Assembly (NCBI RefSeq): GCF_900186535.1
Contig: NZ_FYDE01000005.1
Span: 1,340,895 to 1,404,894, forward strand
Direction: 5' to 3'
DNA from: Marasmitruncus massiliensis
GTDB taxonomy: Bacteria; Bacillota; Clostridia; Oscillospirales; Ruminococcaceae
DNA: 64,000 bases
The notes below the pieces were generated by a model, which saw only the letters and a program-made list of their open reading frames with translations, did not search any database and had not been told where the DNA came from. The stretch's first letter is position 1. The number at the start of each line of letters is the position of its first letter. The position numbers and the translations under genes are program-made. Below are positions 33,805 to 41,562 of this stretch, piece after piece.

Positions 33805-34518
33805 ATGCCGCTCGATTTGCTTTTCACCCTGCTTGCAGCCTTTTGCGGCGGATGGATTTTATTAAAAGTCAAAGTGCCCGGGGGGATGCTTGTAGGGTCG
33901 ATTTTAGGAGCGGCCGCTTTGAACATTGCGGCAGGGTCGGCTGTAATGACGGCGGGGGCGAAAGTATTCGCGCAGATTGCCGCGGGCGCTTTTATCGGCT
34001 GCACTGTTCGGAAAGAGGATATCCGGGAAATGCGCCGTCTGCTCAAACCGGCGGTCATCACGCTTTCCTGTATGTTGCTGCTGAATCTGGCTGTCGGCTT
34101 TGCCATTTATGCGGTCGGAGACGGCCTGGACCTGGTTACGGCGTTATTTTGCGCGGTGCCGGGAGGAATCAGCGATATCCCGATTATCGCTGCGGATCTG
34201 GGTGCCAGCGCTCCGCAGGTAGCTGTTATGCAGTTCGTCCGCCTGCTGGTCGGCATTGGGATCTTTCCCGGCCTCATTCACCGGATAACCAGGGGGGAGC
34301 CGTCTGAGCCCGTTCAGGCTGAAACACAGCCCCCCGCAGAAACTGAGAAAAAGAAACCGGAAAAGCTGTCCTCTCTTGGGGTGACACTTGCCGTAGCTTC
34401 CGCCGCAGGCATTTTGGGAAAATATCTGGGGATTCCTGCCGGCACACTGGTCTTTGCAATGCTGGGAGTCATCCTGCTGAAGCTTTCACGTTTAAAACGG
34501 CTTGTGGAGGCGGTTTGA
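33805..34518 (+). CDS. AbrB-type membrane protein (possibly truncated)
   Basis: A 237-residue membrane protein of the AbrB-duplication family (PF05145-type), often found with tct genes. The first repeat is complete (KVPGGMLVGSILGAAALNIAAG, then AVPGGISDIPIIAADLGASAPQVAVMQFVRLLV). The second repeat begins (GKYLGIPAGTLVFAMLGVILL) but ends soon after; full-length relatives are usually about 100 residues longer. Its TGA stop lies inside the right att arm, so the gene may have been cut short at the element's end. Start ATG at 33805 with GAAAGGGA upstream. Function unknown. Confidence 0.75.
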   Translation: MPLDLLFTLLAAFCGGWILLKVKVPGGMLVGSILGAAALNIAAGSAVMTAGAKVFAQIAAGAFIGCTVRKEDIREMRRLLKPAVITLSCMLLLNLAVGFAIYAVGDGLDLVTALFCAVPGGISDIPIIAADLGASAPQVAVMQFVRLLVGIGIFPGLIHRITRGEPSEPVQAETQPPAETEKKKPEKLSSLGVTLAVASAAGILGKYLGIPAGTLVFAMLGVILLKLSRLKRLVEAV

Positions 34519-34555
34519 ATTTGTATGGCCGGGGGATTCCGTTGACTGGAAGGAG
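34512..34555. other. Right attachment junction (attR)
   Basis: The arm GGTTTGAATTTGTATGGCC (34512-34530) and GGGGGAT, with core GAT at 34535-34537, then deacetylase codons TCC GTT GAC TGG. The arm is the inverse of the left-end arm at 11063-11081. Confidence 0.85.
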
Positions 34556-34777
34556 CCTGCTGTCGACGAGATGGTTGACCGCGTACTGAAAAAAGCGGCG
34601 CCGGGCGATATCCTGCTGTTTCATGCGGGAAAGAAAAATACTCCCGCCGCTCTGGAAATGATTCTCGACCGGCTTCTGGAGGAGGGGTATCGTTTTGTAA
34701 CGGTTGGGGAGCTGATTTATCCCGCACCTTATACCATCGACCATGCCGGCAGACAGTCTGCCTTATCATCAAAATAA
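34538..34777 (+). pseudogene. Polysaccharide deacetylase, 3' part, cut off by the island
   Basis: The last 79 residues of the deacetylase whose front lies at 10538-11059. SVDWKEP completes the WSNDSVDWK motif, then DRVLKKAAPGDILLFHAG provides the last catalytic His motif, and ALEMILDRLLEEGYRFVTVGELI is the typical C-terminal helix and strand. The frame joins exactly at codon GAT/TCC. No own start or ribosome binding site is evident, so it is not expected to be made while the island is in place. Confidence 0.9.
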
Positions 34778-34878
34778 TATGATGAACGGTAATTTTCGCA
34801 TTTCTATCAGTTTCATGAATCAAAACAGGAAAATTCATCCACCAATGAATTAGAAGATAAAAGTGAAGGAGGATTTTT

Positions 34879-36168
34879 ATGAAGCGTTTTTTCCTGTTTT
34901 TCATGTCTATGTTAACGATTGCAGGTTTTGGGCTGAATGTTGCGGCGGCGAACACGCCGCTGGTCAAGCCTGTCTATCCGAAAGCCGCTGCCTATGATGA
35001 TTATGACACACGGCGCAAAACGGAAGAGGACAATCCGGTTGACGCCGCATTCCTGGCTTCCGTCAATTCGTTTTCCTATGCTTCAGCGTCCAGCATCCTA
35101 AGCAAGCAGAGTGAAAACCTGATGTATTCCCCAACCAGCCTCTATATGGCGCTGTCGCTTGCGGCGGCCGGGGCAAAGGGGGCTACGCAGTTGGAACTGC
35201 TGAAAACGCTTCAATTCCAAGGTAAGACCACGAGCGAACTTGCAAAACAAAACGGCAACCTGTTCCGGCTGCTTTACAGTGACAATGAAGCCGGAAAATT
35301 AAAGATTGCAAATTCGATCTGGCTGCAGCAGGGTGTGGAATTCCGAAAGAACTACCTCAATACCGCCGCAAAGCAATTTTACGCATCCGCTTTTACAGTT
35401 GATTTTACCAAAAAGTCGGCCAGGCAGGCGATGGGCAAATGGGTCGCTGACCAGACCAATGGGGTGCTTTCGCCTGATATTCCGGTCGAAAAAGATCAGC
35501 TGATGGCAATTATGAATACAGTCTATTTTAAAGACGCGTGGTTATACCATTTTAGCAAAGCAGATACGAAACCGGATGTTTTCCATCTAAAGGATGGAAC
35601 AACGGTCAATACTGATTTTATGCATACTGCCAATACCGGCAATGCTTTCTGGAAGGGTGAAGGCTATACCGCCGCAGAGATGGACTTTTGCAATGCGGGC
35701 AAAATGGTGCTGATTCTACCGAACCGGGGAATTCCGCTGGAAAGTATGGTTTCTGATCCCCAAAAAGTCGCCGCAATGATTCACCCGGAAGGGGTGGAAT
35801 ACCGGGAGGTTCATTTTCCTCTCCCCAAGTTCTCGTTTGGAAGCAGCATGAAGCTGGAAGATCTGCTCCAGACGATGGGAATTCAGACCGCATTTACCGA
35901 TTCCGCTGATTTTTCCGGTATGCTTTCCAAAGAGAAAGCGAAAATCTCCAAAGTCATACAGGAAACCCACATTTCCATAGATGAGGACGGCGCGGAAGCC
36001 GCCGCCTATACAGTCATTATAATGCCGGCGACTGGCGGCGGTGCGTTTAATGACCAAGACCCGATTGAGATGAAGCTTGACCGCCCTTTCCTGTTTGCAA
36101 TTATTTCAGACAGGCAGACGGATGTCCCGCTGTTTATCGGCGTTGTCAGCAATCCGGCAGAGACCTGA
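34879..36168 (+). CDS. Secreted serpin (serine protease inhibitor)
   Basis: A 429-residue serpin with an N-terminal signal peptide (about 1-24, cut after VAAA). The body starts with NLMYSPTSLYMALSLAAAGAKGATQLELL; IMNTVYFKDAWLYHF and VHFPLPKFSFGSS are serpin landmarks. The reactive-centre hinge EDGAEAAAYTV is of the inhibitory type (small residues at P12-P9), followed by IIMPATGGG, with the scissile bond probably around Ala-Thr-Gly; then DRPFLFAIISD. It would trap serine proteases outside the cell, as described for gut-bacterial serpins. AAGGAGG lies 6-7 nt upstream; single gene with terminator. Confidence 0.92.
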   Translation: MKRFFLFFMSMLTIAGFGLNVAAANTPLVKPVYPKAAAYDDYDTRRKTEEDNPVDAAFLASVNSFSYASASSILSKQSENLMYSPTSLYMALSLAAAGAKGATQLELLKTLQFQGKTTSELAKQNGNLFRLLYSDNEAGKLKIANSIWLQQGVEFRKNYLNTAAKQFYASAFTVDFTKKSARQAMGKWVADQTNGVLSPDIPVEKDQLMAIMNTVYFKDAWLYHFSKADTKPDVFHLKDGTTVNTDFMHTANTGNAFWKGEGYTAAEMDFCNAGKMVLILPNRGIPLESMVSDPQKVAAMIHPEGVEYREVHFPLPKFSFGSSMKLEDLLQTMGIQTAFTDSADFSGMLSKEKAKISKVIQETHISIDEDGAEAAAYTVIIMPATGGGAFNDQDPIEMKLDRPFLFAIISDRQTDVPLFIGVVSNPAET

Positions 36169-36189
36169 CAGCACCCCTAAAGCCGGTTG

Positions 36190-36227
36190 CCCCCGTTGGT
36201 TGACGGATTGCCGTCCACCAACGGGGG
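36190..36227 (+). terminator. Terminator after the serpin gene
   Basis: An 11-bp stem CCCCCGTTGGT (36190-36200) with its complement at 36217-36227, an inner GACGG/CCGTC pairing, followed by TTTTG. Confidence 0.85.
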
Positions 36228-36276
36228 TTTTGTAATTTTTGACGGGTTTGGTTTTTCAAACCAGTGCGCAAACTAT

Positions 36277-36292
36277 ATGCAAAGGTTTTCAT
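36277..36292. promoter_or_regulatory. LacI-type operator candidate 1 (Liv-type operon)
   Basis: ATGCAAAGGTTTTCAT, an imperfect palindrome sharing ATGCAAA with the better site at 36375. Confidence 0.45.
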
Positions 36293-36374
36293 ACACTGAA
36301 ACGGTTCTTTTGTCATCAAATATCACAAAACAGATGATTCAAAAATGTGCATTATCACACATACTATCGGCATT

Positions 36375-36390
36375 ATGCAAACCTTTGCAT
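36375..36390. promoter_or_regulatory. LacI-type operator candidate 2 (Liv-type operon)
   Basis: ATGCAAACCTTTGCAT, a perfect palindromic pair of ATGCAAA arms, the form bound by LacI/GalR proteins. It lies 40 nt upstream of the promoter. A LacI regulator is encoded at 43296-44303. Confidence 0.6.
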
Positions 36391-36429
36391 AAAAATATTT
36401 ATGTAAAACGGGGAAAAAATGATTTTAGA

Positions 36430-36459
36430 TTGACAAATTAGAAACGAAAATGATAATAT
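36430..36459 (+). promoter_or_regulatory. Sigma-A promoter of the Liv-type operon
   Basis: A consensus -35 TTGACA (36430-36435) and -10 TAATAT (36454-36459, 18-bp spacer) or GATAAT (36452-36457, 16-bp spacer). The transcript leader is about 160 nt. The spacer 36169-36624 otherwise holds the serpin terminator and three TGCAA-type dyads. Confidence 0.7.
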
Positions 36460-36494
36460 GTACTCAAAGAATCATGATTAAACATAAAAATCTT

Positions 36495-36505
36495 TGCAAA
36501 TTGCA
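36495..36505. promoter_or_regulatory. LacI-type operator candidate 3 (Liv-type operon)
   Basis: TGCAAATTGCA, perfect TGCAA/TTGCA arms around a single A, placed just downstream of the likely transcription start, a typical repressor position. Confidence 0.55.
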
Positions 36506-36624
36506 TAGATTTTTTTTAAAATTATTTCTACAAACGATTTCATAACTCTATTTTTTTCGATCGTATATGATTGCCTGCAGCAATGCGGGCAGTATATAAA
36601 ATGTAATTTTAGGAGGAAAACTCA

Positions 36625-37854
36625 ATGAAAAAAGCACTTGCACTTCTTGTAGCTGCCGCTTTAGGGCTGAGCATGACTGCTTGCGGCGGCGCAGCTTCAT
36701 CTTCCGGCGCGGCTTCGTCTTCAGGAGCAGCTTCTTCTGCTGGCGGAGCAAGTTCTGCGGCGTCTTCCCAGGCTGCAGGAGAGGGCGGCGAAATCCTGAT
36801 TGGATGTCTGCAGGATGTCACCGGCGCCACTTCGTCTCTCGGACAGATGGTTCAGGCGGGCGCCCAGTGGGCGGTTGATGAGATCAACGCAAACGGCGGA
36901 ATCGGCGGCAAGACCATTAAAATGAACACTTATGATACAAAAGGTGATGTAACCGAAGCTGTCAACGCATTTACCAAAGCCGTCACAGTCGATAAGGTCA
37001 GCATCATCGTCGGCCCGCCGGTTGCAAACATTGCGCTTGCAATCAAAGAGACCAGCGAACAGTATGATGTGCCTGTTATGGGCTTGGCGCTCGATAGCAA
37101 TGCCCAACTGAAAACAGACGGGACTCCCTATAAGAATATGTTCAGCTTCCAGCCGAACGCCGATCAGCAGGGCGCGATCATGGCGAAGTACGCAATCAAG
37201 AACAATTTTAAAACCTTCGGCGCGATCTATAACGAAAGCAATGCGTACTCCACATCTCTGCTGACACCTTTTGTTGAGACGGTGGAAGGCGCAGGCGGCA
37301 CGCTGCCGAAAGAACTGCAGGTTGCCTATAATGCAAACGATACCGACTTCAAGACCCTGCTCGCTCCGATCGTAAACGCGAAAGTAGATGCGATCTTCGT
37401 TCCGAACTACACCAAAGACCTTGTCAACATCACAACAGCTGCCCGCGCAATCGGGTATGAAGGCGCGCTGGTCTGCGGCCTGGATGCCTGCCCGCCGTTC
37501 AATACGATGCTGGGCGGAAGCTGCGATGGCGTTTATTACATCAACAACATCGACGATACCCAGACAGTTCTGCAGGAAATGATCAAGGCAGTCAAAGACA
37601 AGACCGGCATCGATGCGACAAACAAATTCTTCCTCGGCTATGATATTGTCCAGGTTGCCGCTCAGGTTTTGAACGAAACAGGCACGGAGGATCCCGAAGC
37701 GATCCGCACCGCGATTGAAAATGTCACCGATTTTGAAGGCTTCACCGGCAACATCACCATCGACCCGAAGACCCACATGACAACCGGAATGGAAATGGTT
37801 ATGTTCACTTATGAAGGCACTACGCCGAAGCTCCTCGAAAAATTCGCAGCATAA
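36625..37854 (+). CDS. Liv-type ABC substrate-binding lipoprotein
   Basis: A 409-residue Peripla_BP_6 receptor: lipobox M-T-A-C (Cys20), a Gly/Ser/Ala linker, then EILIGCLQDVTGATSSLGQ, GIGGKTIKMNTYDTKGDV and IIVGPPVANIALAIKE. This class binds branched-chain amino acids, amides, urea or aromatic acids. The downstream genes are carbohydrate-type enzymes, so a non-amino-acid ligand is likely. AGGAGG lies 8 nt before the ATG. Confidence 0.9.
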   Translation: MKKALALLVAAALGLSMTACGGAASSSGAASSSGAASSAGGASSAASSQAAGEGGEILIGCLQDVTGATSSLGQMVQAGAQWAVDEINANGGIGGKTIKMNTYDTKGDVTEAVNAFTKAVTVDKVSIIVGPPVANIALAIKETSEQYDVPVMGLALDSNAQLKTDGTPYKNMFSFQPNADQQGAIMAKYAIKNNFKTFGAIYNESNAYSTSLLTPFVETVEGAGGTLPKELQVAYNANDTDFKTLLAPIVNAKVDAIFVPNYTKDLVNITTAARAIGYEGALVCGLDACPPFNTMLGGSCDGVYYINNIDDTQTVLQEMIKAVKDKTGIDATNKFFLGYDIVQVAAQVLNETGTEDPEAIRTAIENVTDFEGFTGNITIDPKTHMTTGMEMVMFTYEGTTPKLLEKFAA

Positions 37855-37883
37855 TTTTCGCACAATATCATTGATCAAAGACG

Positions 37884-37916
37884 ATAGGGATTCCTCTTTT
37901 GCGGAGGAATCCCTAT
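37884..37916 (+). terminator. Intercistronic stem-loop after the Liv-type receptor gene
   Basis: A perfect 13-bp stem (37884-37896 with 37904-37916) and a 7-nt loop, without a T tail. It sits between the receptor and first permease gene. Confidence 0.65.
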
Positions 37917-37934
37917 ATGAAAGGAGGACATACC

Positions 37935-38807
37935 GTGTCACTGCAGATCGTTGTCAACGGTTTGGCGACAGGTTCGGTTTATGCCCTGATTGCCACCGGA
38001 TTTTCTCTGATTTTCAACGTCCTGAAGTTTTCCAACTTTTCTCACGGCGCACTGATGACGCTCAGCGCTTTCGCGGGGTATTTTATCGCGGCTCAAAGGG
38101 GGTTGGGCCTGATACCCACAGTTCTGGTGGCTATGGTAACCGGCGCATTGGTTGCGCTGGCGGGGGAGTTTATTGCGTTTCGCCGTATCACCTTGCATAA
38201 CACGTCTCCAGTCTATTTCTTTGTTTCCTCGATCACACTGGGCACGATGTTTGAAGGAATTGTAACCGTCAAGGTCGGTGCAAACTTCTATAACTATCCG
38301 CAGTTTTTTCAGAATGCGACGATTAAATTAGGAAATGTCGTTATTTCCACATCGGATTTGCTGATGTTTTGCTGCAGTGCGGTTGCGCTGTTGGTTCTTG
38401 CTTATATCATTCAGAAAACACGGGTTGGACGTGGCCTGCGCAGCGTAAGCTTTGACAGGGACACCGCCAGCCTCATGGGAATAGATGTGACGCGCACCAT
38501 TCAGTTCACCTTTCTTGTTTCGGGTGCGCTGGCCGGACTGGCGGGAGTGTTCCTTGGCATCAATTATACGCTGTATCCCACCCTGGGCAGCCTTGTAGTC
38601 AAAGGATTTATCGCGTCGGTGATCGGAGGGCTTGGATCCCTTTCCGGCGCTATTATCGGTGCAGTCCTGCTCGGCCTCATTGAAACGCTGTCGATCAGCA
38701 TGGTTGGATCCGGATATACGCCTGTCATTACATTTTTACTGATGCTGGTATTCCTGCTTGTACGCCCCAGCGGCATTGCAGGCTCTAATATCCAGGAAAA
38801 AGCTTAA
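37935..38807 (+). CDS. Liv-type ABC permease (LivH class)
   Basis: A 290-residue BPD_transp_2 permease: LQIVVNGLATGSVYALIATGFSLIFNV at the N-terminus and FTFLVSGALAGLAGVFLGINYTLYPTLG, with the GLGSLSGAIIGAVLLGLIETL helix, are LivH signatures. GTG start at 37935 with AAAGGAGG 7 nt upstream; the frame opens earlier within the preceding hairpin. Confidence 0.9.
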   Translation: MSLQIVVNGLATGSVYALIATGFSLIFNVLKFSNFSHGALMTLSAFAGYFIAAQRGLGLIPTVLVAMVTGALVALAGEFIAFRRITLHNTSPVYFFVSSITLGTMFEGIVTVKVGANFYNYPQFFQNATIKLGNVVISTSDLLMFCCSAVALLVLAYIIQKTRVGRGLRSVSFDRDTASLMGIDVTRTIQFTFLVSGALAGLAGVFLGINYTLYPTLGSLVVKGFIASVIGGLGSLSGAIIGAVLLGLIETLSISMVGSGYTPVITFLLMLVFLLVRPSGIAGSNIQEKA

Positions 38808-38819
38808 GGAGGATCTGAA

Positions 38820-39698
38820 ATGGCCTTATATCTTTCAATATTCACCCAGATCCTGATTACCATTGTGGCGGTTTCCGGTGTTTATGTCCTGACCGGCCTG
38901 ACCGGGATGTTCAGCCTTGGGCAGGCGGCCTTTATGGCGGTCGGCTCCTATGCATCCGGTATTCTGGTGGTCAAACTCGGTGTTCCGTTTCCGCTGGCCT
39001 GCGTGTTGGCGGTTATCATTGCCGTTGCAATTGGCTATGTTGTTGGCTTTCCGACCGTTCGCCTGCGCCGCGACTACATTTCGCTGGTCACGCTCGGCTT
39101 CGGTGAGGCGATTACCGCGCTGCTGAACCGGGCAACAAAACTGACGGGCGGCGCTTCCGGATTTATCGGAATCCCGAAAAAAACCACCTTTTTGATGGCG
39201 CTGCTGTCTGCAATTGCCGCGATTGCGCTCGTAAGCTGGTTTAAGACCAGCAAATACGGCCGCCAGTGCATTGCTGTGCGCAGCGACGAGCTGGCCGCAA
39301 AAGCAATGGGAATCAATGTACCGAAAGTTAAAATGACAGCGTTTTTGTTCAGCGTCGCGGTTACGGCGTTCAGCGGCTGTCTTTACGCGTTTTATATTAC
39401 TTATGTGGACCCGACCATTTTCGGCTGGAAGAAAAGCGCCGACTGGGTCATCATGGTATTCTTCGGCGGCGTCAACAGCCTGACCGGCTCTGTGGCGGGT
39501 GCGTTTATCCTCAGTGGGCTTCCGGAGCTGCTGCGCTCTCTCGATCAGTACCGCAGCATCATCTACGCGATTCTTGTTCTTCTCATCATCAACTTTAAGC
39601 CTTCCGGAATTTTCGGAGAGTGGGAACTGACTTTTGGTAATCTTAAAAAACTGGGGAGCAGACGCTCCAGGAAAGCTCTGAAGGAGGGGAAAAACTGA
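38820..39698 (+). CDS. Liv-type ABC permease (LivM class)
   Basis: A 292-residue partner permease with GLTGMFSLGQAAFMAVGSYASGIL, LRRDYISLVTLGFGEAI and the AVRSDELAAKAMGIN loop typical of LivM. It begins 12 nt after the LivH-type gene with AAGGAGG upstream, and its TGA overlaps the next ATG by 1 nt. Confidence 0.92.
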   Translation: MALYLSIFTQILITIVAVSGVYVLTGLTGMFSLGQAAFMAVGSYASGILVVKLGVPFPLACVLAVIIAVAIGYVVGFPTVRLRRDYISLVTLGFGEAITALLNRATKLTGGASGFIGIPKKTTFLMALLSAIAAIALVSWFKTSKYGRQCIAVRSDELAAKAMGINVPKVKMTAFLFSVAVTAFSGCLYAFYITYVDPTIFGWKKSADWVIMVFFGGVNSLTGSVAGAFILSGLPELLRSLDQYRSIIYAILVLLIINFKPSGIFGEWELTFGNLKKLGSRRSRKALKEGKN

Positions 39699-40462
39699 TG
39701 GCACTGCTTGAAGTCAAAAACATTCATAAAAGCTTTGGCGGCGTAAAAGCCATTCAGGATTTTTCCCTCGAAGCGAATCCCGGGGAAATTCACGGAATCA
39801 TCGGGCCTAACGGCGCGGGAAAAACAACGATATTCAATGTCATTTCCGGCGTTTATGCGGCAGACCAGGGCTCTGTTACACTTGATAGCAAAAATATCAC
39901 CAAAATGGAGCAGCACATGATTACCCGCGAGGGCATGGGCCGCACATTCCAGAACATCCGCCTGTTTAAGGGTCTGAATGTGCTGGAAAATGTTCTGTGC
40001 GCGTTTGACCCGCAGTCAAAGTACAGTATTGTGGGAGGATTGCTGCCCACGCCGAAGCGTCGCTCGGAGGAAAAACGCGGCCGGGAAATCTGCGAGCATT
40101 TTCTGGAGATGGTGGGCATGACGGCGTTCCTAAACGAACGGCCTGAGAATCTGGCCTACGGCATGCAGCGCCGGGTAGAGATCGCGCGTGCGCTGACCTG
40201 TAATCCAAAGGTTCTGCTGCTGGATGAACCGGCTGCCGGTTTGAATCCCACCGAGGTCGCGGAACTGACGGAGCTTATACAGCGCCTTTCCAAAGAGATC
40301 GGCTTTGCGATTCTGTTGATCGAACATCGTCTGGAACTGGTCATGAGTATTTCTCATCAGATTCACGTACAGAACTTCGGGAAAACCATCGCGGTCGGCA
40401 CGCCCGCGGAGGTACAGCATAATCCGGAAGTAATTGAAGCCTATCTGGGGAAGGAGGAATAA
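39698..40462 (+). CDS. Liv-type ABC ATPase (LivG class)
   Basis: A 254-residue ATPase: Walker A IGPNGAGKTTIFNVISG, the LivG-type GMGRTFQNIRLF Q-loop, LAYGMQRRVEIARAL in place of the usual LSGGQ, and Walker B KVLLLDEPAAGLNP. It drives the importer with the LivF-class partner. Confidence 0.93.
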   Translation: MALLEVKNIHKSFGGVKAIQDFSLEANPGEIHGIIGPNGAGKTTIFNVISGVYAADQGSVTLDSKNITKMEQHMITREGMGRTFQNIRLFKGLNVLENVLCAFDPQSKYSIVGGLLPTPKRRSEEKRGREICEHFLEMVGMTAFLNERPENLAYGMQRRVEIARALTCNPKVLLLDEPAAGLNPTEVAELTELIQRLSKEIGFAILLIEHRLELVMSISHQIHVQNFGKTIAVGTPAEVQHNPEVIEAYLGKEE

Positions 40463-40465
40463 GCG

Positions 40466-41170
40466 GTGGCAATGCTGGAAGTTACAGATTTGAGCGTCAG
40501 CTATGGCTATGTAAAAGCGCTCAAGCGTGTCAGTGTTGAGGCAAACGAGGGAGAGATCGTCAGCATCATCGGTTCAAACGGAGCCGGGAAAACATCTTTG
40601 CTGCGTACCATCTCCGGACTGAAAAAGCCTACCGAAGGTTCGGTGCGGTTTCAGGGAGAAGCACTGCCGCATAAGCCGAATAAAATTGTGGCAAAAGGGA
40701 TTGTGCACGTGCCGGAAGGCCGGAAGACATTCTCGGGCCTCACAATCCGCGACAATCTTCTGGTGGGCGGTTACCTGTTTAAAGGAAAGGATCTGGAAGA
40801 GGAACTGCAGGAGCAGTATAAACTGTTTCCGATTCTCAAGGAGCGGCAAAACCAGTTTGCGGGAACCCTTTCCGGCGGCGAGCAGCAGATGCTTGCCATC
40901 AGCCGCGGCCTGATGTCCCGGCCGAAAATCATCCTTCTGGATGAGCCGAGCCTTGGGCTTGCACCCATCATCGTCAACCAAGTGTATGACCTGATCAGAC
41001 AGATTCGGGATTCCGGCATTACGGTGCTGCTTGTGGAACAAAACGCCCGCAAAGCTCTTTCGATCTGTGATAAGGCTTATGTGCTGGAGAACGGCTTCAT
41101 CCATATCAGCGGCACAGGGGAAGAACTGCTGCACAGTGATACGGTGAGAAAAGCCTATCTCGGGGGCTGA
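40466..41170 (+). CDS. Liv-type ABC ATPase (LivF class)
   Basis: A 234-residue ATPase: IIGSNGAGKTSLLRTISGL, VPEGRKTFSGLTIRDNLLVGG, TLSGGEQQMLAISRGLM and KIILLDEPSLGLAP, all LivF-like. GTG at 40466 is preferred: AAGGAGG is 8 nt upstream, whereas the ATG two codons later is too far. Confidence 0.93.
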   Translation: MAMLEVTDLSVSYGYVKALKRVSVEANEGEIVSIIGSNGAGKTSLLRTISGLKKPTEGSVRFQGEALPHKPNKIVAKGIVHVPEGRKTFSGLTIRDNLLVGGYLFKGKDLEEELQEQYKLFPILKERQNQFAGTLSGGEQQMLAISRGLMSRPKIILLDEPSLGLAPIIVNQVYDLIRQIRDSGITVLLVEQNARKALSICDKAYVLENGFIHISGTGEELLHSDTVRKAYLGG

Positions 41171-41174
41171 CGCC

Positions 41175-41558
41175 ATGGAAGAACAGCAGAATGATCTTGG
41201 TTTCGAAGTGGTGCATTTCGGCGTCAACTGTTCCGGCAGGGAGGAGGCCATGCGGCAGGCGGGACTGTTCCTGCGTCTGTTTGAGATTCTGCCCGCCGAG
41301 GGGAAAGATTCCGTTTATGCCGGCCCGCTGGTGGAACTGATGAAGGGAAATGGCCGCGGCACGCACGGACATATTGCGGTGGCGGCAAACAACATCCATG
41401 CCGCCCGCGCCTATTTGGAAAGTCTGGGCTGTACCTTTGACGAAGCCAGCGCGAAGTTTAACGACCGCGGCGGATTGATCGTAATTTATCTCAAAGAGGA
41501 AATCGCCGGATTTGCAGTGCATCTGTTACAAAAGGAAACGATAGATTGTGAGGCGTAA
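41175..41558 (+). CDS. Stand-alone VOC/glyoxalase-like domain, as in KDPG-aldolase C-termini
   Basis: A 127-residue protein with [43 protein letters not shown] and [22 protein letters not shown]. This is the glyoxalase-like domain that some Clostridia carry fused after a KDPG/KHG aldolase (Eda) domain; here it stands alone between an importer and a sugar-acid-type dehydratase. No aldolase half is present next to it. It may bind a keto-deoxy sugar acid or serve as a partner subunit. The assignment rests on remembered family sequence. Confidence 0.6.
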   Translation: MEEQQNDLGFEVVHFGVNCSGREEAMRQAGLFLRLFEILPAEGKDSVYAGPLVELMKGNGRGTHGHIAVAANNIHAARAYLESLGCTFDEASAKFNDRGGLIVIYLKEEIAGFAVHLLQKETIDCEA

Positions 41559-41562
41559 CATT

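Larger units (their letters stand above)
11057..34537. mobile_element. 23.5-kb integrated island with serine-recombinase-type ends
   Basis: Bounded by the junctions in the split deacetylase gene. The island carries one large serine recombinase, a small ORF in front of it, and metabolic cargo: a two-component system, a BMP-type ABC importer, an FMN-binding protein, the citrate lyase cluster, the TctABC transporter, a LysR regulator and an AbrB-type membrane protein. There are no capsid, portal, relaxase or type IV secretion genes, so it is not a complete prophage or ICE; it may be a non-autonomous or mobilisable island. The recombinase lies in the middle rather than next to an end, which is unusual and may mean later growth of the island or that another enzyme inserted it. 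Confidence 0.82.

Noticed and set aside
36625-41170. Branched-chain amino acid transporter livJHMGF
   Set aside because: The subunits are of that class, but the linked genes and LacI-type sites point to a different substrate, so no liv symbols are given.
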